Source of the DNA: Anastatus disparis
Taxonomy: Eukaryota; Arthropoda; Insecta; Hymenoptera; Eupelmidae
Assembly (NCBI GenBank): GCA_017163975.1
Contig: JAFFSR010000032.1
Location: 476,001 to 540,000, forward strand
Length of the DNA: 64,000 nt
Direction: 5' to 3'
A program made the translations under genes and the position numbers. Below, in pieces: positions 56,206-64,000 of this stretch. Within the stretch, counting starts at the first letter, position 1, and the number at the start of each line of letters is the position of its first letter. The notes under the pieces were generated by a model. That model saw nothing but the letters and a program-made list of their open reading frames with translations. It did no database searches and was not told where the DNA came from.

Positions 56206-57425
56206 TTGTAAGAACTTTTTAATGGTGTATTGGCAATTTAATTTTGAGTACTTTTTTGGGAAATATTACGACTTAAAAATTAAAAAAAAAATTTTTATTT
56301 GCCTGTGTTCAAATTTGTATCATTTTTCGGAAAATGATAGTAGAAAAATTTTACAACTCTAGTTTTAAAGGTATTTTGCTTAAATTGAAATTTATATTTT
56401 AGTTTTTTTTCTAGGTTCGAAATTGACCGAGATTTAGTGATTTTTGTTAAAAAAAGAGGTCTCTTTTATTTCCCGATATCTGCTTAATGAGAGGAGATAT
56501 AGAAAAATGCCAAATAAAAAAAAGTGTATTTTTGTATGTAGAATAACCTTAAATTTCCTCAAAATTTTTTGTGCATTTTAATTTTTTTCATATTGTTGCG
56601 GTACTCTTATAAGAGTATGGTACACATGTATATACGAATACCGCAACAATATCAAAAAAATCAAAATGCACAGAAAATTTGGAAAAAATTTAAGATTATT
56701 CTACACACAAAAATACACTTTTTTTATTTGGCATTTTCTATATATCCTCTCATTAAGCAGATATCGAAAAAATAAAAAAGACCTTTTTTTTAACAAAAAT
56801 TGCTAAATCTCGGTCAATTTTGAACCTAGAAAAAAAACTAAAATATAAATTTCAAGTTAAGCAAAATACCTTTAAAACTAGCCGTGTAAAATTTTTCTAC
56901 CATCATTTTCCGAAAAATGATACAAATTTAAACACAGGCGGAAAAAAAAAATTTTTTTTCTAAAGAGGACGCGGTATCTCTCTATCCTTTTCTAATTTAA
57001 AAATGTAAGTTTTTTGAAAATCTAGTGATTATTGATAGAAATTAAGACTTGTCTGCTACTTGTTTAGTAAAAAGCCATATTTTCTCTGATGAGGACCAAT
57101 TAATTTTGTTACTTTTTTTCGAGTAAAGTTTGACATACTTAAAAAATCCTAGGTTAGGCTAGAGCAGACGTTATTTAAGTATGTCAAACTTTACTTGAAA
57201 AAAAAGCAACAAAATTATTCGGTCCTCATCAGATAAAATATTCATTTTTACTAAACAAGTAGCGGACAAGTCTTAATTTCTATCAATAATCACTAGATTT
57301 TCCAAAAAATTGCATTTTTCAATTAGAAAAGGATAGAGAGATACAGCGTGCCCTTAAAGTCATAATATTTCCCAGATAATTACTCAAAATTAAATTGCCA
57401 ATACACCATTAAAAAGTCCTTACAA
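56206..57425. mobile_element. Large inverted-repeat element, interrupted by another MITE
   Basis: Left TTGTAAGAACTTTTTAATGG is inverted at the right end as CCATTAAAAAGTCCTTACAA. Arms cover almost the whole length (ACGAATACCGCAACAATATC against GATATTGTTGCGGT-type, GGCATTTTTCTATAT, GGTTCGAAATTGACCGAG). The centre is at about 56625. A TTAA foldback at 56960-57357 splits the right arm. Confidence 0.9.
56960..57357. mobile_element. TTAA-type foldback MITE nested in another inverted repeat
   Basis: CTAA-AGAGGACGCGGTATC with CTCTATCCTTTTCTAATTT at the left is inverted at the right as AGAAAAGGATAGAGAG and CAGCGTGCCC-TTAA. The arms include AAGTTTGACATACTTAA and its inverse around about 57150. The host arm can be read across the insertion by comparison with the intact left arm (56206-56300). 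Confidence 0.92.
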
Positions 57426-57629
57426 ATACGTTTAAAATGAATGGTCGTAGAGTTCTGTGCCACCCTTATTTGTTGAGATGAAAAATTTTTTTAATCAGTA
57501 CTTTTTTCTTAAAGGTGGCTCTTTTTTATTGGACCCCACTGTATATATACTTGGGGGGGGTATCCTCCTGCTCGCTTTGCTCGCCAACCCCCAATATTTA
57601 ATTTAATATACGTCAAGAAAGATTTATTT
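57426..57629. other. Short non-coding stretch with G-run hairpin
   Basis: TTGGGGGGGG at about 57551 faces CCAACCCCC about 30 bases later, with GCTCGCTTTGCTCGCC between. This G/C-rich island is unusual in the AT-rich setting. No gene. Confidence 0.5.
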
Positions 57630-57946
57630 ATGTTAAAATATATGTTACATGGTTCAGAGACACTTTGTTATGATTTAAAAAATAGTGAATTTAAAAAATT
57701 TTTTTTGAATACGTTTGGTAATTTAATTATTTTTGAAGATGATGGTTTCCCGAAATGCAAAAAAAAAATAGTAAATCAAAAAACTATTATTATAATAAAA
57801 AAATTGATATACAACAAATAAAACTTGATAACTCAATGTTAGTACTATATAATTCAACATTACTTAAAAAATACAATTGTCATATGAATGTAGAATATTA
57901 TGCATCAATAATAAGTATAAGATCTCTAGTACTAAGATCTCATTAA
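57630..57946 (+). pseudogene. Helitron Rep fragment, plus strand
   Basis: A frame from 57755 reads KNYYYNKKIDIQQIKLDNSM, then LVLYNSTLLKKYNCHMNVEY and YASI. This is the YNP-LLxKYNCHINVE-C-S segment just before the Rep catalytic tyrosines in Helitrons. Upstream in a second frame is FPKCKKK, as expected ahead of it. Only about 100 codons remain and the catalytic part is gone. A different copy from the minus-strand Helitron. Confidence 0.75.
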
Positions 57947-58463
57947 TGTCTATAGCATTAAGAAATTATTTATCATTCACTTAAATCATTTAATCTATAA
58001 ATTTTTTTTTAAATATATTTCTATATGTTTCTATATTTTTAAATACCAAGGTATATATTTAGGTGTACGACGCGATTAATAATTTCGAAAACAATTCTTT
58101 ACACTATAATTTTTATAATTTTAATAAATTAAAATTAAAATGTATGCATCAATGAATATTTTATGAAAAGTAACAACTTCTATTTAATTAAATTTTAAAT
58201 TAACTACCCTTACCAGTGTATGGAATCATAAACTTATACCATCGGTACTTATATATCTCTTGAAATCAAATCGTATCATCATGCCATTCGAGAATATAAT
58301 TAGATTAGACCCATTTTAATAGAAAAATTTTATCTTTGTTACTAAAAGAATATGTGCTTAATAATATAATCAATTCAAATTATAACTATTACTACTATTA
58401 TACTAAAGTGAAGAATTATGACTTTTTTCTTACATGAATATCTTTTGCATTATTGTCACATAC
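57947..58463. other. Non-coding stretch, nothing recognised
   Basis: AT-rich, no open frame. Confidence 0.45.
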
Positions 58464-58543
58464 ATGTACATACACACGTGCACCTTTAACATACACATAC
58501 CCACGTTCACCTTTATCATACACATACACACATACACATACAC
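58464..58543. repeat. ACACAT-type microsatellite (left part)
   Basis: Imperfect repeats of CATACACATACACACA. The same repeat resumes at 61086, on the far side of two elements, so it was split by insertion. Confidence 0.85.
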
Positions 58544-58555
58544 ATATCGATGCCC

Positions 58556-58750
58556 CGTACGAAAAAAGCACGGTTCACAGAGCTTGACAAAGATCAGCAC
58601 TACTCACAACATTCGACGAAAATAAGCACCACTCACAGTATCAGACGAAAAGAAGCATGGTTCGCAAAGTTCTAACGAAAAGAAGCACGGCTCGCAAAGT
58701 TGTGACTAAAAGAAGCACGGTTCGCAAAGTCCTAACGAAAAGAAGCATGG
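58556..58750 (+). repeat. Sub-terminal 30-bp tandem repeats (left)
   Basis: Four to six units such as AAAAGAAGCACGGCTCGCAA, with spacing of about 30 bp. The first units match those at 32525-32640. Confidence 0.85.
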
Positions 58751-59096
58751 CTCGGATTATATATTCTGTTATAGATTCATGAAAAAATGCAATAGTAAAT
58801 AAAACTTGTGAAATTAACAATTTTTTATTGTGATAAATACAATGTAACGATATATATTTGATAAATATTGAAATTTCTAACCCGTTTGCGCCGGAAACTC
58901 CTTATTTTTAATCTAATTTTCAGCTTATTATTATTTGTTATCTATGAGAAAAAAATTTCAAAACCATCGTTTCTTATGTAAAATTTCATGTATTTTTTTA
59001 ATCTGACCCCAAATTCAGCGAATAATAGGTATTTAAAAAGTTATACAAATTTTTTTTTTATTAATTTTTTTTTTTCGTATTAAAAAAGATATAATC

Positions 59097-60240
59097 AATG
59101 TCTGTAAGCTATAAAAATGGTGGAATAATCGACTAAACTTTGAGATTCTATTAGTACCATATTGAAATTTTCGATGGTGGTCACCCAAAATGGTCATTTT
59201 ACACATGAATGTGATAAAAGACTGTGATTTTATAACGTGTACAAGATCAGCTTGTCAAAAAATTTTTATAGAATAAAAAGAATCACAAGTATTCAAAGAA
59301 CACTATTATAAATTTTTTCGGAATTATTCCGACCTATTCTGGTTTTTTCTAGATCTAGCCATTTTTCATAAATTTAAAAATTATCAAAAAATTATTAAAA
59401 AATTCTCACGCCTTTTGTGAGTAATTCTTAAGAGGCGGTCGGAACCATTTGCCGCTTGGTGGCGCTACGGTCAGGTGAGAGAAAAATATAAAATATTTTT
59501 TATATAGCAATTTAAAATTTACTGAAACAATAATATACTTTTAATCTTGTCATTTCCTCTAGCCATATATATGTAGAATAATTATTAATATTAATTTTGT
59601 TTGAAAAGTCTAAAATATTGTTATAAAGCGAAAAATGCGGCGCGAGGTAGAGCCGACGTAAACATTAGCATACATCATTCTTTAGTATTGCTCTCTCTGT
59701 CGCACTAAGGGAAGGTGCACGCATGTTTACATCGGTCCTACGTTGCATCGCATTTTTCGCTTTATAACAATATTTTAGACTTTTCAAACAAGATAAGTAT
59801 TAATAATTATTCTACATATAGATGGCTGGAGGAAATGACAACATTAAAAGTATATTGTCGTCTCAGAAAATTGTAAATAGCTGTATAAAAAATATTTAAT
59901 AGATTTCTCTCACCTGACCGCAGCGCCACCCTATATGTAGCGGCGAATAGACCCGACCGCCTCTTAACATTTTTTGCTCAGTAAAAAAAATTTAATCCAA
60001 TAATTTCAAAAAATTTCTTACGTATTCTTTGAATAATTCTAATAATATCTTATTCCATGAAAATTTTTTGTTAAATTGATTGTTCACGAGTTAGAAAATC
60101 GTAGAATCTTTTTTTATCTCATTTGTGTGTGAAATGGCGATTTTGGGCAAATACCATCTAAAGTTTCAATATGGTACCAATTGAATCTAGAAGTTTAAGC
60201 AATTATTCCATTATTTATAAGTAACAAACATTAATTATAC
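59097..60240. mobile_element. Inverted-repeat element within the large foldback
   Basis: AATGTCTGTAAGCTATAAAA at the left pairs with the inverse of TTATAAGTAACAAACATTAA at the right. Inner blocks TTGAAATTTTCGATGGTGG and ATGGTACCAATTGAATCTAG correspond in opposite orientation. It is itself split by a TTAA foldback (59428-59967). Confidence 0.8.
59428..59967. mobile_element. TTAA-flanked foldback MITE, innermost of three
   Basis: TTAA-GAGGCGGTCGG (59428) and CCGACCGCCTC-TTAA (59967). The arms carry GGTGGCGCTACGGTCAGGTG with its inverse, and TTGTTATAAAGCGAAAAATG with its inverse, around a GC-richer loop (about 59650-59750) containing GCTCTCTCTGTCGCAC. Confidence 0.93.
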
Positions 60241-60524
60241 ATATTTTAATTGGAAATTATAAATTAAACATTTTTTTGGCTACAAAATCGTATTTATTCG
60301 AGAAAAATTTCGTATAACTATGTATAAATTTGTAATTAACCTGATGTAATATATTGAAAATATTGAAACAATTCACAAGCATAATATTGAAAACTACTAT
60401 TTATAAAAGCAAAGTTTTTCAATGAAGTAAAAATTGTAATTTTCCATAACAAGTTGTGCTAGTGTTCGATAGTGTTCAATGAATCATGCGCTACTTAACA
60501 TACGAGCCTCCGAGTCGTGCTACT

Positions 60525-60815
60525 TTTCTTCAGAACTCGGCAAGCAGTGCTTCTTTTCGTCGGAGTTTCACGAAATATGTTATTTTTCGTGAGATCTCAA
60601 TCAGCCGTGCTTCTTTTCGTAGGAACTTTGCGAGCCCTGCTACTTTTCGACCGAGCTTAGTGAGTTGTGCTTTTTTCGTAAAAGTTCCGCAATTCGTGCT
60701 ATTCTTCGTAAAATCCAGTGAATTGTATTATTTTTCGTAAGAGGGACGTGAGCAGTGCCACTCTTCGTTGAAGCTCTGAACTGTGTTTATTTCCGTAAAA
60801 GCCTGAATCGTCCTT
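60525..60815 (-). repeat. Sub-terminal 30-bp tandem repeats (right, inverted)
   Basis: Eight or so units of GTGCTTCTTTTCGTMGGA- and GTGCTACTTTTCG-type sequence, inverse of the left set. An 84-codon frame here is due only to the repeat. Confidence 0.85.
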
Positions 60816-60842
60816 TTTTTCGTATGGGGCGTCGATATACAC

Positions 60843-61085
60843 CTTCGAACATATACTACTGGAGGAAGCCTCCCAGCTATTAACTGCGTTACAAGGCGAA
60901 GAGAGAGAGAAAGCCTCTATTTTGGTACGTGCTATCTCTCTCTCACTTTCTTAGTGGGGAACAGAAGCAGCCAATCAAATCAGGCTAGAGAGAGACAGCA
61001 CGTACCAAAATAGAGGCTTTCTCTCTCTTCGCCTTGTAACGCTTACTGCCATTCAGAGGCTTCCTCCAGTAGTATATGCTCGAAG
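60843..61085. mobile_element. Foldback MITE with perfect 8-bp target duplication
   Basis: CTTCGAACATATACTACTGG and its inverse CCAGTAGTATATGCTCGAAG bound 243 bp. Arms of about 100 bp include AAGCCTCTATTTTGGTACGT and its inverse. ATATACAC occurs directly before (60835-60842) and after (61086-61093). Eight bases points to hAT-, P- or Merlin-type transposases. Confidence 0.94.
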
Positions 61086-61131
61086 ATATACACATACACA
61101 CATACACATACACACATATACACATACACAA
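61086..61131. repeat. ACACAT-type microsatellite (right part)
   Basis: ATATACACATACACACATAC and so on, continuing the repeat interrupted at 58543. Confidence 0.85.
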
Positions 61132-61436
61132 TTTCGTCACTCTGTCTCCGTCATCGCCTCTCCGTCTCCGTCTCCGTTTCTCCGTTTTTCTGTCTCCGTT
61201 TCTCCGATTTCATCTCTCCGTCTTCCCGTCTCCGTCTCTTCGAATCCATCTCTTTGTCTCTTCGTCTCCGTCTGTTCGAATCCGTCTCTTCGTCTCCCTC
61301 TCTCCATCATCGTCTCTCCGTCACCGTCTCTCCAACTCCGTCTCTCTATTCTTTGTCTTCGTCTGCGTTTCAATGTTTTCATCTCTACATCTCCGTTTTT
61401 GCGTCTTCGTTTCTCCGTCTCCGTCTCTCCGTAATT
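61132..61436. repeat. CTCCGT-rich minisatellite
   Basis: Irregular repetition of GTCTCCGTCTCTCCGT-like 6- and 12-mers over about 300 bp. Open frames on both strands come from the repeat. Confidence 0.9.
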
Positions 61437-62726
61437 ACATTACTGTTTATATATATTATTATTATTTTATTATATGTGTGGGTGAAAATAAGAGTGGCAT
61501 AAGTAACATTTTTAAAAAAATTCACTTGGTGATAAATTTTGTTTTTTTAGCATTAAAACAACTTATTTTCGGGAATAAAGTTTTTTTTGTATTTTTTCTT
61601 TAATATTATCAGCACTGTGAGAATGGCACTTAACAGAAATGTAAAAGCGTCAATTTTGGAAATGGCTTAAGTCACATTTTCACCTTTGAACGGCCGGAAC
61701 GCTAATACATTGGCGCACCTCCTGATCGACACTTTCCCTATGATCAATCAGTAAAATGAGATACTTTTTGGCCGGTTTTCTGTGGGCAATATGCCACCTC
61801 CAATTCCGGCTATCTAAAGGTGAATGGAATTTTAATGTTAAATCACATTAATTGTTCGGAGCTGTTCTAAATGAATTTTAAGTTTTCGTATACATTATTA
61901 CACAGCGTTTAATAGAGGACACCTAAAATAAATATGCTATTCCGCATTCCTGGACAATAACATGTTTATATTTATAAATGAGACGCTATGTATAGTACGG
62001 TTAGCAGTGATCAATTCAATCACAGTTACTCGTTGTATTTGATATGGAGCAATACGTTTAAAGTATTTCCAGATGACATAAGTATTTAAATAAATTATGT
62101 CATTATATAATAACTCTGATAATATTCCAAGTAGTGATTCACAATCACGAAGTAATAAGGCAAATGATGGCCTTATAAAGATATCAAGTTGCTAAAGAAA
62201 CTATAAAAAGACTAAGGAATCCCGGAAATTATAATTTATTCCACTGGTACATCATGATTCTTTTTAAATCTTACTATTAGTAAAAATAATCATAGTATCT
62301 TAATTTCTAATGAATCTGATAAAAGATAAAGTTTCTGTGTTATTAATGTCTTGTAGTAAAATTGTGTTATTTTAATATAGTTAATCTATTGATGTTAATT
62401 ATGAAACACATTTGTGAAATAATATTTATTCTAATAAAAAATTTATTTATAAATCCACCATTGGAATCTTTTGTTTTTATTATTAGATATGATAATGGCA
62501 TATGTCCATGAACACTAACAACGTTAAAACTTCGTATTAGAATAAAAATAGCATAAGTCACAAATGGTGAAATATTTTTTATTATAATAAAATAATTCGG
62601 AATAATGTTTTCACGTTTGGGTAAATTATAAGGTTAAACGTTATGATCTAAAAATCTAAAGCACTATAATTTTCAAAAAATTCTTACTGATTGTTTTATT
62701 GACTTATAAATTGATCATTCCAAATT
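61437..62726. other. Non-coding stretch with a small inverted repeat
   Basis: No gene. TCACCTTT....GCCGGAA at about 61680 is inverted as TTCCGGC....AAAGGTGA at about 61804-61822, enclosing about 100 bp; it may be a small decayed foldback. Confidence 0.45.
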
Positions 62727-64000
62727 GTACACATACACACACGTAATACACACATACACATACAAACATGCACATACACACATCGACATACACACATAAA
62801 CATACACACATACACATACACACATACACACATACACATACACACATACACATACACACATACACATGCACACATACACATACACACATACACATACAAA
62901 CCGCCACATACAAACATAAATACACACTTACACATACACACATACACACATACAAACATACACCTATACACATACACACATACACACATACACATACACA
63001 CATACACATACAAGCATACACGTACACACATACAGATCCACACATACACGCATTCACATACACATACATATACACACATACACATACGTACAGATACATA
63101 CACACGTACACAAACACGTAGGTACAAACACATGCACACATGCTGTTAGACTAATACACATACACACATACACACATATACCGACACACATACATATAAA
63201 CACATACACATACAGACATACACCTACACTCATACAAATACACACATAGACATACACACATACACATACACTCATACACGTTCACACATACACATACACA
63301 CATACACAATCACATATGCACATACGCACATACAGATGCACACATCCGCATAGACACATACACACATACACACATACACCTACACATACACATGGAAACA
63401 TACACATACAGACATGCACATACACACATAAACATACACATGCACACATGTACACATACACACATACACATATACACATACACATACACACATTCACATA
63501 CACCCATACACATACACACATACACATACACATACACATACACACTCACACTTACACATACACACATATACATACACACATACAGATACACATATACACA
63601 TACACACATTCACATACACACATACGCATACATACATACGCATACGAACATTCACATACAAACATACACATACATACATACATACACATATACACATACA
63701 CATACACTCTTAAACAAACGCATACACTTTGACACAAACACATACCCTTTTACACAAACACAAACTTATATACACATATACATACACACGTACACGTACG
63801 CACATATACATATACACAAACGTATACAGATACACATACATACGTAAAAGTACAAGCATACACATACATACGTACACGTACACGCATATAATAAACACAC
63901 ATACAAATACACACACACACATAAACTTATATACATACACACATTAACATACACACATACAAAAACACACATATACATACACACATACACTTACACACAT
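62727..64000. repeat. Long ACACAT/ACATAC satellite running off the window
   Basis: About 1.27 kb of CACATACACATA-type repeats with scattered substitutions (ACAAACAT, ACAGATAC, ACGCAT). A break of ordinary sequence (TGCTGTTAGACTAATA) lies near 63141. All long frames here on either strand are products of the repeat and are not genes. Confidence 0.96.

Larger units (their letters stand above)
58544..60838. mobile_element. Large foldback element (30-bp sub-terminal repeat family), copy 2
   Basis: Left ATATCGATGCCCCGTACGAA is inverted at the right as TTCGTATGGGGCGTCGATAT. Both sub-terminal zones hold tandem repeats of about 30 bp: 58556-58750, unit like GAAGCAYGGYTCGCAAAG followed by TYCTAACGAAAA, and, inverted, 60525-60815. 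The middle carries a second inverted-repeat element (59097-60240). A truncated relative is at 32519-34378. Confidence 0.88.

Noticed and set aside
61137..61603. Ser/Arg/Leu-rich frames on both strands
   Set aside because: They derive from the CTCCGT minisatellite.
62696..63990. Many open frames of 60-150 codons on both strands at the right end
   Set aside because: All are translations of the ACACAT repeat; composition is two- to four-letter and identical in several frames.

Overview
The window is extremely AT-rich (long stretches of A/T, many poly-A/T runs) and is a eukaryotic, almost certainly insect, intronic or intergenic region dominated by transposable elements. The insect reading rests on the element types: errantivirus-like Ty3/gypsy elements, a jockey-like LINE, a piggyBac-like MITE, arthropod-type Helitron pieces and very many foldback MITEs. 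An AT-rich hymenopteran such as a parasitoid wasp would fit, but this is inference. Only one host coding exon is convincing: an internal exon of an LMBR1/lilipod-type membrane protein at 44277-44508 (+).

Layout. 1-6.9 kb: a 10-bp-repeat foldback element, a 150-bp AT satellite (about 12 monomers) and two TTAA-flanked foldback MITEs. 6.9-41.6 kb is a set of nested insertions. Long terminal inverted repeats (6915-7275 and 41215-41595) bracket a decayed transposase-like gene on the minus strand. That gene is split near its 3' end by LTR retrotransposon A (7617-38171, 5-bp duplication CACTT, tRNA-Lys-type primer site). Inside A sit a jockey-like LINE (about 12.69-17.16 kb, minus), a piggyBac-like MITE (18.1 kb), LTR retrotransposon B (19045-28171, 4-bp duplication TACG, LTRs differing at only about seven sites), several foldbacks, broken gag, protease and RT reading frames, and a broken reading frame with an RRM-like fold and Cys/His fingers.

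44.3-52.3 kb: the LMBR1-like exon, a GGGCCCAATA-type minisatellite, and a minus-strand Helitron (Ulp1-like piece, charged 48-residue repeats, HUH Rep, PIF1-like helicase) cut by three foldback MITEs. 52.6-61.1 kb: large inverted-repeat elements, including two clear cases of one foldback inside another, a plus-strand Helitron fragment and a MITE with a perfect 8-bp target duplication. 61.1-64 kb: CTCCGT-rich and ACACAT-rich simple repeats running off the end.

No element is clearly autonomous as it stands. Element B is the youngest of the larger elements. It keeps a 665-codon open frame containing a retropepsin-like fold whose catalytic Asp is replaced, and its leader holds a duplicated array of GNRA-capped hairpins. 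Element A combines a tRNA-Lys-like primer site, a 13-base match to the 5' part of tRNA-Lys in both LTRs and a 16-nt palindrome just behind the primer site. These RNA-level features and the shared terminal signature of the TTAA foldback elements are the most interesting signals. All identity and homology statements come from reading the sequence by eye; no search was run.
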